From Corylus avellana (Eukaryota; Streptophyta; Magnoliopsida; Fagales; Betulaceae): a stretch of 64,000 bases of DNA. The stretch spans positions 13,864,630 through 13,928,629 of the forward strand of contig NC_081544.1 in NCBI RefSeq assembly GCF_901000735.1, written 5' to 3'. The notes below the pieces were generated by a model that saw nothing but the letters and a program-made list of their open reading frames with translations, had not been told where the DNA came from and ran no database searches. Positions 1 to 11,434 of the stretch are shown piece by piece. Positions within the stretch are counted from its first letter, which is position 1. Each line of letters starts with the position of its first letter. Position numbers and translations under genes: made by a program.

Positions 1-139
1 AATTAAAATCTGTTTTAGCCATACAAGATTACTTCAATTGGATATTGCATGTTGGAGGCCCATACATAAAATACCATGATTTTCCAAAGATACATCGTGT
101 TCACTCAATTGTAAACTTATCATTGCCCCATAACCACAT

Positions 140-748
140 GCCTTTCTTTTTAGCAAAAGCAAGGCTGAAATGTTGCCTACGGTGACAATATCTGATGTAG
201 ATCGAACTGTTGGTTTGTCTCCGGTTGGATTTGGTTTTGGACCCTTTTTGGTCCTGGTAGTGAGGGATCAAGGAGGCAATTTTTGGTACAAGGAGGATGG
301 AGATTTTCCTTACCCTTTGGGTGATTTTCCCCCTGCCATTCTCTTGCATTGGGCTCTAATGGGGGATTTGGGTGAGGGGATCAAAGACTCTGAAGTGGTT
401 CCCCCTTCGAAGATAAAGGGTAGAAGGGAGCTTTTGAATTTAGAATGCTCCATCAACTATGATTCTAAAGGAGCGTCCTCTAGACGTGGGAAAGGTAAGG
501 CTTATGCTTTCTAGCGATGAGTGCTTTGTGTGGGCTTTGTGTGGGATTCGGGCTTCTGGTGTTTTGAGGGTTTTGGGTTTGATGGCTTTTCAAGTTGTGA
601 GGGTTTGTGGGTATTTCTTGCTATTATGTTTGGGTTTTTCTTTTGATTGTTTCAGTTAGGAGCTTCCTATGTATACTGCTTGTGCACTTAGGGGCATCTT
701 ACGCTTTTTTTATAAAAAATTTCATTACTTATCTAAAAAAAAAAAACC
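140..748 (+). mobile_element. 3' end of a non-LTR retrotransposon (LINE), plus strand
   Basis: The stretch ends in a signature seen in plant L1-type LINEs: a T/G-rich 3' untranslated region, the words TTTCATTACTTATC, then a run of A (about 737-748). The same 3' word recurs in inverse orientation at 10949-11077 and 19160-19176. Upstream, an open frame of about 114 codons (170-514) ends RRGKGKAYAF and could be the end of a LINE protein, but no domain can be named. The element lies opposite to and downstream of the recognisable THUMP exons. The left limit is a guess; no clear target duplication was found. Confidence 0.6.
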
Positions 749-1543
749 TAGAAAAGCACAACCAACCAAATAAAGTTGATTATGCATTTCTGTAATATAT
801 GTAACATTTCCTACCAGGATACATGCCATTGTCATCCAATAGGAATAAATTCACTTTTTTTTTCCCAAATGTTTGATCATTAATTGAAAACTTTGAATAA
901 CGATCTCTGGCATCCGTGCATGCAGAAAATACAATTTTTATCCAGTTAGCTGTTATTCTCTTTCTAATTACAGGAGGAGGAAGAAAAGGAAATTTATTCG
1001 GGCTAACGTATTGGAGTACAATTGAACCTCTTGTCCCAGATTGATTCCTGTAAAGTGAATTTTGAGCAAGGGGAGTCACAAGTACGGTGTTTTGTGAGAG
1101 CTATTCTTATATAATGGGTCATTGATTAAGCTGTCCACAAACTTTGCTTAAATTCTTTGAATCAAATGTTTATGTAGTCTTCAATTATCTTTTTTTATTA
1201 TTATTATTCTAACTTGCATGAGATCCCATCAGTTTTCTATCATCCGTTTTTCTTAATGTAACCATTTAAAAAAGATATAGGAAAAAGAAGTAACTCGTGA
1301 TGTAGATGTGTACAAGTCTTCTTTTGTTGTAAATAAAGAATAATAAGAAAAATTCAAAAAATAAATAAGCAATGTATTTTCCAGAAACTTTTAGCAATTT
1401 CTCTGACAGATATCCATTTATAGGAAAGCTTTTTAGATTGTGCTACTAAACAGGAAAAGATAAAGATATATAACAAATACTAATAGCAACTATTAAATGT
1501 TTCCAACCCGAACACATGAGAATGGGGCAAATGAGCAACTTAC

Positions 1544-3343
1544 AGTGGTGATTTTGAAATCCCAGATTCCAGAGACTCCATGATATTCGACACAATACCA
1601 ACAGTGTCAGCTGGAGTGTCTCTAGGGAAGGTAAATAGAAGCAAACCACTCCTTGTCAGCTTAACCAGTGAAAGAACAGGATCTCTGTTAAGATTTGTAT
1701 CCACTCCTGCAGGAGACAAACAAATACCTTTTGAATGTTTACCTGTCATCATAAAGTACAAGACACCTGTATCTTGATACATATACATCCCAACACTTAC
1801 CAAGGAACTAAGTGAAACCACAAAAGAAATAATAAAGTCATATTAGTTAGAGACTTACTACTAGTTTTCCCAAGGTTATTGAAAGCCTTCTCGTTTTGAA
1901 CACAATTGATACTTTCACTATCTAGGTCCTCCGTGCATATTTTCCTTCTCTTGGTAATGGTATTATCATCCGAGTTCTCCACAATTTCAGAGCTCCCACT
2001 ATTAAAGGACGATACATACTGCCAAAAATTCAAAATAACCCAAAAGTCAGCATCAACATGAAAGAAAATAGACCAAATTGTGGCAAAATTCCATAACTCA
2101 AAAATTTAACTCATATGCCACTTCAAACGTACATGCAGGCTTGCGCGGACACACACGCACAAGTAAATGTGTGCACATGCAGACACACTAGTAAAATTAA
2201 AAAGGAAAAGATAAGAACACGGCTGCAATAGCAGCTCTTTTTTTTTCGTTTAATTTTTTAACTGAAAGGAGGGAGAAGGGGAGGTGGGGGAGGAGATGAA
2301 AGCAAGAATTGGCTATAGAGTAGGTGGCACCCCTCCCCAAACTCAGAAACTTCTCTCAATCCAATAATCAAAAAATAACCATGGTCCTCCCTAGTGATGA
2401 AACATCACTATGCCACAAGCAATTGTAGTAATGAAATCCATTAAACCTAGCTCTATTAAAAGACACATACTTTCAGCTAACAAATGTAAATACATGATCA
2501 CAACAAAGACAATTTTTCTCATGGCAGACATTTTTTAAGAAATTTTTGTATCCAAACAAGAGAATTAGCAATAAAAATGGTAGATTTACATTATAATGGA
2601 AATGGTTGCTTTGCATGCAATATATAGTTGAATGCACCTGCATGCACACACCGGGAGAGAGAGAGAGATGAAATGATAAAAAGTAAAACAGGTAAAGTGT
2701 CAAAAGGAAACCTTTTCAAGGATTGACATTGCTTCTTTAGTGGCACTTTTCTCCCTCTCTGACAACAAAAGAAAAAAAAAAAAAATTGAACCCCATTTCC
2801 TACTCAGAAACACATGTATACACTTCAGAGAAGATTAAACTTTTCATATTTTATAAAGATCTGTTTCAATTAGATCCGCACTCTCAAATATTAAGAGCGG
2901 AACTATTGCAATCTCAATTTCAAATCATTCTTCAAAGTTTGCATCCCCATATCAGCATCCATACAAGAAAAAAATACACATAATTTCATGGCTTGCTAGT
3001 ATCTCAAAAAAGCATAGCATACATTCACCTGCCTCATCAGCTATGTCATCCAAAGCAGGCAGCTATGTGAAGCATACACCAAGTCGTGGTGAGTTGATAT
3101 ATGAAAACAACATCACAGGAAAAGAAACTTGTTTTCCATTACTTGTAGTTCAACACTCTAAAGCCTCTAGGCGTTCAAGGCTTTTTCCATACCATTGAAA
3201 CCTTCAACACATTATAAATAACAAGGATTTATATCTTTTCCACTGCATATACCCTAACCATACGTATCTATTTCATGAAATTACACTAAATGCTAAAACA
3301 ATGAAAGCTGGGATATGATCTGGATTGAGAATCTTAAATTTCA

Positions 3344-3380
<37 letters not shown>

Positions 3381-3625
3381 AAAAAGATGCAAAGAAAGTA
3401 ACTGATGGTGCAGGTGATGAGGAAGCCGGAATGGGAGTGGCGGAGAAGCGAAGAGGGAGCGTTGTAGTCGAAGCGGGGGATGCTGATCACGCCTGCGTGC
3501 TGCTCCCACGGTGTCATGCTCTTCTTCTCATTCTTCTCACCATCGTCAATATCGGTCTCCGCTTCTTTCACAGCCCGCTCATCTCCTAAATCTTTTGCCG
3601 CTTCTTGCTCCGCCATTGGAGGCAC
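1544..3625 (-). CDS. THUMP domain-containing protein (Tan1/THUMPD1-like), partial, 4 exons
   Basis: Exons on the minus strand: 3403-3625, 2712-2758, 1859-2018 and 1544-1706, all with GT donors and AG acceptors in compatible phases. The spliced product begins MAEQEAAKD (or nine bases upstream at MPPMAEQ) and contains MTPWEQHAGVISIPRFDYN, then SGFLITCTI joined across intron 1 to KREKSATKEAMSILEK. This matches the conserved N-terminal half of plant THUMPD1/Tan1-like proteins; exon 4 holds LVKLTRSGLLLFTFPRD. Yeast Tan1 and human THUMPD1 are partners for N4-acetylcytidine formation in tRNA; a similar role here is inferred. About 197 residues are visible, against roughly 350 in the family. The exon with the WCHRIFPIQ region and the C-terminal THUMP domain was not found, so it lies beyond the left edge or is lost. 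Intron 1 holds an (AG)n run. No stop or frameshift was seen in the four exons, so this is the one plausible working host gene here. Confidence 0.85.
3348..3378. repeat. (AG)n microsatellite
   Basis: About 15 AG units lie inside intron 1 of the THUMP gene, 25 bases past the splice donor at 3402; on the sense strand they read as a CT tract. Confidence 0.95.
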
Positions 3626-3799
3626 TCACCGGACCTTGACCTAAACCCCTAACAAGCGAACCCCTTCGGCCTTCTTCTTCTTCTTTGCCTTTCCCCTCTA
3701 AATACCCTAAATGGACCCTCTCAAATATGCTTCCCAAGTGAAATGCTGAGGATCCATTTCCTTTGTTATGGCTCTCCACCCCAAATCAATGCTTCTTTT

Positions 3800-3804
<5 letters not shown>

Positions 3805-3841
<37 letters not shown>
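3805..3841. repeat. (TA)n microsatellite
   Basis: About 18 TA units, about 180 bases upstream of the THUMP start codon and directly next to the tail of a SINE-like fragment, where retroposon tails often seed simple repeats. Confidence 0.95.
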
Positions 3842-3845
<4 letters not shown>

Positions 3846-3920
3846 TTTTTTATTTTTGTGTCCGCACAAGAGGGGAGGAAAATTCGAACTAGTGATATCT
3901 ACTTTATAAAACATGGTTCC
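3842..3920 (-). mobile_element. decayed tRNA-derived SINE fragment
   Basis: Read on the minus strand it contains a B-box-like AGTTCGAATT, then CCTCCCCTCTTGTGCGGACA, then an A-rich tail. The same order (B box, C/T-rich block, CTCTTGTGCAGACATG, A-rich tail) is found in the better preserved copy at 18435-18546. The A-box half is degenerate here. Confidence 0.5.
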
Positions 3921-4060
3921 TATAGAGAAAGACAAACTAAAATAAAGGCATTTCGGTCTTTCGCTTTTGTTTTTCTTGATTTTTTTCTATCCAGAACTAA
4001 ATGCGAGACGATTAGTTTAGGGCAAGGAATATTACTAAATTTTTTACTAAGACTATTAAA

Positions 4061-6270
4061 TTTTTTTTTTTTTTTGAATTGGTTCTCATTAAAAGCAAAG
4101 AAATCAAGCCTCATCAATACAAGCTCTTCCCCGTAAAACGGGAAGTCCTCCCTCCATTCGTGACCCTCCCCATACATAAACACGATTTTTGCTAAATGGT
4201 GTGCAGCTCCACTAGCTAATCTACTAACATATTGAACTACCCAGCCCTGGTGCTTCTCGATTTCATTTTTTGCATCATCCACAATTTGCCAATAGGTTGT
4301 CCAACAATTCCCTTCTTTGTTCAGTGCTTTGACTATTTCCAGCGCATCCCCCTTAAAAACAACATTTTGAAGTTCCATACGCCGAGCTAAGTTCACTGTT
4401 GTCCATGCACTTACAGCCTCTGCCGTAGTAGGATTATTGATGGAGTCCTTAGTAGCGCACAACATAGCCAGAACCTTTCCTGTATGGTCACGCACAATTA
4501 CTCTAGCACCCATCTGATTGTGGTGTTCATATATTGAGGCGTCCCAATTGATCTTGACGTGTCCCATTGGTGGTGGCACCCAATTGACTGTGAGGTTGGA
4601 AGGATAAGCCACTTCCGTGTTGATGCTTCTCTGCGTAGCCTTATTAAACGCCGCAATCTGCTCATTGGCATGGCGAATCACAACCGATGGACCGACCAGA
4701 TCACCCCCATGCACTAATGAATTCCTTCTAAACCAGAGTTGTCGCGCCACAGTGGCCACAAGCTGCAACTGGTCCTCGTTCAATCTATCCAGCAGTGTTT
4801 CCATAATATAGATGAAATCAATTTCATCACTCGTACATTTATGAATCCTGGGATCACACTCCATCCACACATCTTTGGCTGACAAACAACTCCATAGGAT
4901 ATGCCCTGTGGTTTCGACTTCCCAGCCACAAATCGAACATAAAGGATCAGGGGAAATATGCCGCTTGAACAACAGCTCCTTAGTGGGCAGGATATTGTTA
5001 CAAGCTTGCCAAAGGAAAGTTTTAACCACTCGAGCACCTTTGATCTTCCATATTCTTTTCCATATTGCAGCTAGTTGGAGAGAATTTGAGCAGTTGCCCT
5101 CCTGACTAAGGCTGTTCTCCTTTCCCAAGTGGTATGCACTCCGTACAGTGTATTCCCCATGCTTTGTGGCCGCCCAGACAAGCTGATCTTTTCGACTTCG
5201 AGGACATACAGCTATACCACAAATCTGTCTTGCTTCCTCTTCGCCAAAAACATCACGTACCAATATCGTGTTCCACCAATTTGTTTCCTTGTCAAGCAGC
5301 TCGGACACTTTTGCTTCCATCGACAGAATTCTCACAAGGGATTGCATGAGATGTGACCCTGGATTTGGAATCCATTGGTCTTTCCAAATCCTATGGATGT
5401 ACCATCCCTTACTCGCCATACCAGCCCTTCTTTGAGAAGAGGTTTTGCATTCCAAATGCTACGCCAAACATACGACAGCTTTTGGCCTAAATTGGAGTTC
5501 AAAAATGATCCATTCGGGTAATATTTTTCCCATAAAATTGTTGCCACCAATGTGTCCAATCTTTGTAGCAATCTCCATCATTGTTTCACAAGGAGAGCAA
5601 GATTAAGCATTTCAAGGTCCCGATATCCCAATCCCCCTCTCTCCTTGGCCCTCCCCATTTTACTTTAACTCATCCAAGCAATTCGAGCATCGTTGCCCTT
5701 ATGCCCCACCAGAACTTGGCCATCATGGAGCTAATCTCTTTACAAAGGGTTTTAGGCAGCTGAAACACACTCATTGTATAAGTTAGAATCGCCTGTACCA
5801 CCGCCTTCAGAAGAACTTCCTTACCTGCTTGCGAAAGGAATTTTTCTTTCTAGCCATTCATTCGATCCCAAATTCTACCTTTTAACGACAAGAAAGAACT
5901 CACTTTTGCCCTCCCAATAAGTGCAGGTAGGCCTAGATATTTTTCATACCTTGTGGTAGAAGTAACCCCCGCTGCCGACAAGATGAGCTCCTTTGCTTCT
6001 CTCTTCGTGTTTTTGCTAAAGAAGATGGACATCTTCTCCCGGTAAAGTTTTTGTCCGGAAGCTTTCTCATAAATTTTCAATGCCTCTTGAATTTTGGCCC
6101 ACTCCAGGATACTAGCTCTGCAAAACAACAAACTGTCATCCGCAAAGAACAAATGATTAATTTTTGTACCTCCCCTGGCAATAGGCAAGCCTGTTATTCT
6201 CCCTTCTTGTTCCGCTCTTCGCAACAGTATACTGAGCCCTTCCGCACATAAGATGAAAAAATAAGGAGAC
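4061..6270 (-). mobile_element. 5'-truncated LINE with perfect 15-bp target duplication
   Basis: The sequence ACTAAGACTATTAAA occurs at 4046-4060 and again at 6271-6285 and bounds this element exactly. The minus-strand 3' end is a run of 15 A (T at 4061-4075). The 5' end lies inside the reverse transcriptase, just before SPYFFILCAEG, so about half of ORF2 and all of ORF1 are missing. This is the usual outcome of incomplete target-primed reverse transcription. The element lies between the THUMP gene and the TIR element at 7326. Confidence 0.95.
4061..6270 (-). pseudogene. LINE ORF2 remnant: RT C-terminus, zf-RVT, RNase H
   Basis: Domains in order: the end of the reverse transcriptase with the catalytic FADDSLLF (about 6120-6150), the thumb region, the zinc-binding zf-RVT domain CSICGWEVETTGHILWSC (about 4905-4960), and a plant-type RNase H with INWDAS and FKGDALEIV as likely acidic sites. 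A LINE ORF2 of this type nicks the target and copies the element RNA. This copy cannot: stops occur after WDRMNG (near 5850) and in VKQ*WRLLQ (near 5578), and the frame changes near 5395 between VRDGTS and RIWKDQWIP. At the 3' end the frame reads straight into the A tail (NENQFKKKKK), so the normal stop is also gone. Confidence 0.92.
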
Positions 6271-6285
6271 ACTAAGACTATTAAA

Positions 6286-6924
6286 ATTATTAATAAAGAA
6301 AAATACTATAATTACCAATGAAATCATCTTACTAAAAATTTTAGCACCCCTACTATTTCTTGTTTGGTTGCCTCTTAATATGATGCCTTATATGAATCTA
6401 GTATTAAATTGGATTAAATCTTGTTATATAAATTGACTATACTATTTGATTTAATTTCTTTATTTTTCATTTATAACCAAATAAAACATGTTCATTTCCC
6501 CCCCTTTTTTTTGTGAAATAAATTAATTCCTCACTTTAATATCCAGATTTTATGTTCATTTCTATTTTTTTGGTAATAAGCTTTTGTATAAAATTTTTAC
6601 AAATGGTCTTAAAAGCCACATCACAATTGCGAGGACACCAAGAGAACACTAGAAGAATACTTACCATCTCCCTATAATCAAACCTAAAAAGTAGCATTAA
6701 GAAAATAGCCATAACAAAATTATCACATAGTCCAACTTTCCTTATATAAACATAACAATATTCTCCTCAAATTATCACCCAATTCACAATGTCCATATTT
6801 TATCAAAAAGTTGTCAATGTCCCCTAAATGACAAAAATACCCTAAATAAAATAAAATAAAAATTATAAAGAAAAACTAAACTTAAAGAAAAGTCTAGGGG
6901 TGGTAAGAACAACCAGGTTCATTC

Positions 6925-6959
<35 letters not shown>

Positions 6960-7325
6960 AACAACAACAACAACCAAGCAAACCACCATAGCTTCCACCA
7001 CTAATTCAACCAACTGGAAAATCTAAAAAGTTTTTTCTTTTATGTTCGTAGGATTAACTAAAAACCATTCATCCAAACAAATAATTAAAAAGTCATCAAA
7101 AAAAGGATTGCCTACAAACTGTGGTTCCTACATAATTCCTTGCCGAGCAAGGCTCCAATCTAGTCCTCTTCAACCCAGGGATCGTAACCCTAAGCATATC
7201 CCTACTCGCGCGCGTGCGCACACACACAAACCATTACTATTCAACACTGAATATCATGAGTGCAACGTAAAATCCCCCACAGCCAATCACAATTTGGCAC
7301 GCTAATTTGTTTTTTTTTTTTTTTT
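6286..7325. other. AT-rich spacer with no recognisable gene
   Basis: I see no coding signal or element ends. A long A run at 6926-6958 passes into CAA repeats to about 6975, which may be a retroposon tail whose body I could not identify. The words around 6740-6840 resemble, in inverse orientation, those around 8370-8480, so an older inverted-repeat element may surround 7326-8102. Confidence 0.5.
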
Positions 7326-8102
7326 GGTTAAATACTCTTTTACCTTTAAGGTTTAAACATTTTATCTTTTTTTCCTTAGGGTTTCATTTTTATCACATGA
7401 GGTACATGTGGTCTTCAAAAAGACGAAGATGGTACCTCTATTAAAATTCCATCTAAAACTTAACAGAACGTCATGTCAGAACTAATCAAAAATCGCCATG
7501 TGCCATATAATTAATTTAAAAAAAAATTAAAAAGATTAAAAAATCATACTTTTCAAAAATAAAAAAATAAAAAATAAAAAATAAAAAGTGGGGGTGGCTA
7601 AGGCCAGTTGTGGAGTGGCTAGCCACCCCCTTTGGCCGGTTTGGGGGTGGCTCCCCACCCCCACAATCGGATGGAGGTGGCCGGGCCACCCCCAAGGAGC
7701 CCAAGGGGTGGTTTTGACCACCTTCAGTGGGTTTGGAGGTGGTTTCGGCCACCCCCTTTGGCCATGGGGGTGGCTCAGCCACCCCCATCTGGCCAATTTG
7801 GGGGTGGCGAGCCACTCCCAAACCGACCAAATGGAGCTGGCCAGCCATCGATGGCCATAGGGGTGGTTGTAATTTTTTTCCTTTTTTTTTTGAAAAAATA
7901 TAATTTAAAAAAAAAAATTAATTGTCACGTGACGATTTTTGATTGGTGCTGACGTGACATTCCGTTAATTTTTGAATGAAATTTTAACGAATATACCATC
8001 CCAATCTTTATGAAAGTCACAGGTACCTCCTGTGATAAAAATGAAACCCTAAGAAAAAAAAAAAAAGTGTTTAAACCCTAGGGGGCAAAAGAGTATTTAA
8101 CC
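7326..8102. mobile_element. non-autonomous TIR DNA element (MULE-like MITE?)
   Basis: The left end reads GGTTAAATACTCTTTTACC and the right end is its near inverse (GAGTATTTAACC, ending at 8102). Matching words continue for about 190 bases on each side: TAGGGTTTCATTTTTATCAC, GGTACCT, CATCTAAAACTTAACAG versus its degenerate partner, and CAATCAAAAATCG. There is no transposase. The flanks are T-rich on both sides, so a target duplication cannot be read with certainty. Long inverted ends of this style fit a non-autonomous Mutator-like element, but that family call is inference. Confidence 0.7.
7588..7866. repeat. GC-rich snap-back core of GGGGTGGC/GCCACCCC words
   Basis: About a dozen copies of GGGGTGGCT, GGAGGTGGC and their inverses GCCACCCC follow each other, so almost any stretch can fold on its neighbour. 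Composition differs sharply from the AT-rich ends. A related, shorter cluster lies outside the element at 8205-8257 (GGTGGCTCAGCCAACCCC and AGGGTGGCC...GCTACCCC). Confidence 0.85.
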
Positions 8103-10459
8103 TTCTTTTTTTGGTACCTCAAAGTTCTGCAAATATCATAATAGGTATTACTTCGAAGGACACTCCTCCAATATTCCTCACTGTCGCTCAGTACACCATC
8201 CAAGGGATGGTGGCTCAGCCAACCCCTTTAGCTAAAAGGGTGGCCAAGCTACCCCTATTTTTTTTTTTTAATTAATTTTTCTAATTTTTAGTTTTTGAAT
8301 TTTATCATTTTCTAATTTATAAGGGTATTTTTATCTTATGAACCATTTTTTATAGTCATTTTGTCTTTTAGTGGACTTGGAGAGATATTAACAATCGTTT
8401 AGTTGTTTGGGGGGTCATTGGGAAAATTAATAGTTTGGAAAAACATTGATAATTGGGTGGTAGCTTGATGAGGTATATAAACTTTTCCAAAAAAGTAAAA
8501 AGAAAACTAGCAAGTAGCATCAAAAGAATTTAGCGCATTATTAATAAAAACAGATATGATGTGGGCATTCTTGTCATTTAAAAAAAAAAGCACAAGGCCA
8601 AGGGAATGCAAATTCTCACTTATAGAAAGGGAATTCACATTCCCAGCAAAAGGCATGGAGAGAGAGTCCACATTCCTTTAAGTACTTGAATTCCCTCCGC
8701 TTAAGTGTGATCAACCATCTTTTAAGATTCACAAGAATCCAATACTTTGTGGTGTCAAAGAAATGTTTAGTAAGTAGAAGAATGAGGTTGGAAGTAGTCA
8801 CTGTGAGCGAGAGTCCCATCATCAAATTACAAGTTATTGATTTATTTATCAATCAACTGGTTTTGAATGGGACCCCAAGAAAAAAAAAAAGAAAAAGGGA
8901 AGGCAGCAATAAAAGTTAAGAACACAAACACACACACACGACAAACCTTTGAATCAACCGTTGATCAAATTACAACATAACTTATCCCCACTTTTATTTA
9001 TACATCTCCCACTTTTATGGGAGGATCTTATAGTATATAAAATATAAAGAAAAAAAGGCTGGAAAAAAGTTGTAAACAATCAAAACTCTATGCAACTACA
9101 CTTTAAGACCCCCCCTAATAGCAAAACTTAACAGAGCATGGTTGACAGGCCAATCGAAGAGTGTGTGTAACAAGGATCTGACTTTTCATTGAGTCTTACG
9201 TGTGCTTGAGGAGGGTGAACAGAAAGTTGCTAGGAATGATTATGACTATGACGACATTTTAGCTTGAATTTACCGATGCACGTGTACTAGAAACTCAACA
9301 TAGGAGAGGCCACTTGAACCCTTGTCTTCTATCATATATAAGAAGAACAACATGCCTACAGAACAGATAAGTCGACATTTGGATGAAATCAACAGAAAAC
9401 AGTTTTATATGTAGTTTCTTAAAGTTATAAATTCCCATCTCAAACATCTGTTAGAAATCAACAAAACAATTGAGGGACATCATTTCCCTCGTCTTCATTT
9501 TGTTCTTTCTTGCCCCTCTTCCCTATTCAACTGGGCAAATACACTTCACACCCTCTAGGAATAGAACCAACGTGACCTCAACCCTTCACGCCTTGTTATG
9601 GGGGGAGGAGATGCCATTTGGTCTCAAGGCAACTGGCAAGTGATTGCTTATTGACATCCTTTACCTCTTGGTGTCTTACACCCTAGCCTATGATGGAGAA
9701 CAATACATATTCAATGAAGAGCAAGTGATTGATGGTGACATATGTATTTCAACTTCTAAAAAAATATTGCTCCTTCAATTGATCTTTTTAACAGTACTTA
9801 TTATACACAGCTTCATAAACCAAACATAGAAGTCATCATCACAAAAGCAAAAATGACAATATGATAATCCAGCTCTAGAGTTGAGATCGAATGCCAAAAT
9901 CAAAATGTGAATTTATTTTTTCTTTCTGTAAATGTGATATTGGACACTACTTAATCCAAGGAAACAAGGAATATTACATTTTGATTTAAGTGAACTCTAT
10001 AGTCAAGCTGAAGCTAGCATTAAGGATTTCTCTAACAAAGTGATCTAGTGAAGCTCTAACGAATTAAGGATTTCACTAACAAAGTGTCATGAGAAAGGAA
10101 AGGGGGGATAAATTCTTTAACGGCTATGATGAGTATGTAGATGATAACATCTGAAGTGTAAATAATGAGACTCACATTTCATGGACTAAACCCGCATTAA
10201 TCTTCTTTTTAATCTCAAAGGAAATTAAAGTATCAACTTAATCTGCGTCTCCAAACTCCATAAGTTTGATTCCGGATGAAAGAAATTATAGGACACATAG
10301 GCTATGGTAGGTGAAAATTACTAAAGGGGAAAAAAAAAAAAAAAATTGAGATGTGTAGGAAAAATCAGATGGTTTTTTGTCCATTTTTCATATGAAGTTG
10401 TCTAGTAGCACAAATACTTAGATCCCTTGTTTGCTTTTAAGGTATTCTAATGTACTGAC
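8103..10459. other. spacer without recognisable gene
   Basis: The interval contains a short GGTGGC cluster (8205-8257), AT-rich tracts and a (CA)n patch near 8930. The 3' exons expected for the SEC24-like gene (region MLFFSYMVED and after) should lie here on the minus strand, but I could not find them. No open frame here looks conserved. Confidence 0.5.
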
Positions 10460-10723
10460 CTGATGGATCTCCTTTCTTGCACAATTTCAAGCTGCAAAAA
10501 ATTGAAAAGATTATTACCATTTTCACTAAAGTGAGGCATTATAGATTGGAATAAGAAAAATATCCAATAATAATTTCAAGCATGCTACAACTTGTCCTAA
10601 GAACAAGAAAAACTAACAGCAGCATTGGTCATACCGGAGGTAGGAACATCTTTGGTGCCGTATCTCATTTACCAAATCATTTAACTTCTTTGATAATGGA
10701 TTCTCATATTGCTGCAGCACAAA
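10460..10723 (-). pseudogene. SEC24: SEC24-like COPII coat gene, two downstream exons
   Basis: Two minus-strand exons are visible. 10635-10723 begins FVLQQYENPLSKKLND and continues to EIRHQRCSYLR; 10460-10491 continues LKLCKKGDPSG. Both have AG acceptors and GT donors and join in phase (CG|C for Arg). This is the gelsolin-like/C-terminal region of Sec24, the cargo-binding subunit of the COPII coat that buds vesicles from the ER. The upstream exons are at 28129-28535, 17.4 kb away, separated by a CACTA element. The following exon (MLFFSYMVED in the family) was not found. Because the upstream exons carry a stop and a frameshift, the copy is called a pseudogene. Confidence 0.88.
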
Positions 10724-10948
10724 CTGATCAACAAAAATTATTAGATACAGTATCTAGTTGCATGCCGGAAACACATCCCAGCAAAGGAATTTCTCCAGTA
10801 CACACATTGCTTACAAGCCAGTCTCCATTTCTTTTTATATAAAAATCATGTAACCCAAATTCCCTACAAACCATGATAATTTTAATTGAACGAAAGGATA
10901 AACAATGATTTATAAGGCACCTTTTCTACATTAGATGCGGCTATAGAC

Positions 10949-11077
10949 AATTTATTTATTTTTGATAAGTAATGAAACAGTTTCATAAAAAGTGTTAGAC
11001 GCCCCCAAGTACATTGAAAGTATACAAAATGAGCCACTTAACTAAGAAGGGCAAAACGAACAAAGAAATCACTAAAA
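10949..11077 (-). mobile_element. very short LINE 3' end with 8-bp target duplication
   Basis: Minus-strand sense ends TTTCATTACTTATCAAAAATAA, split here as TTTCATTACTTATC plus an A-rich tail, the same LINE 3' end as at 140-748. CTATAGAC lies on both sides (10941-10948 and 11078-11085). The element sits in the same SEC24 intron as the CACTA insertion. Confidence 0.85.
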
Positions 11078-11434
11078 CTATAGACGATAATTCATACCAT
11101 AAATAAATTTTCTCCCATTTAGATGCTCTGGGTAATCTAACTTTCTCCTTTAGATTGGGGATTTATCTTTCAAAAGAAACTTCAAAGAAAAAATTGGAAA
11201 ATTAAACAAATTCTTTCACTCTCCAAGACTTTGGCAGCTAGTTCGCTTAAAAGGCCTCTGTATAGGACATTAAACCCAAATATGTTGCCAAAATCAAGTC
11301 AGGTGCAAAATCCCTCAGGTCCAGATCTCAAATTGACATTCGTACCAATAGAATGGAATAATATCCAGCAGACATAATCACCTTAAAAAAAAAAAAAAAA
11401 ATTATAATTCACTACAAGAAATTTGGTCATTAGC

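Noticed and set aside
170..514. 114-codon plus-strand frame as an independent host gene
   Set aside because: It leads directly into a LINE 3' tail and has no recognised domain, so a LINE protein remnant is more likely.
780..1079. Minus-strand frame of 99 codons as the next THUMP exon
   Set aside because: Its reading (NKFPFLPPPVIRKR and so on) does not match any part of the THUMP family, and no suitable splice acceptor with matching phase stands out.
7516..7952. Overlapping frames on both strands rich in Gly, Trp and Pro
   Set aside because: They are translations of the GGGGTGGC repeat core in every frame, not proteins.
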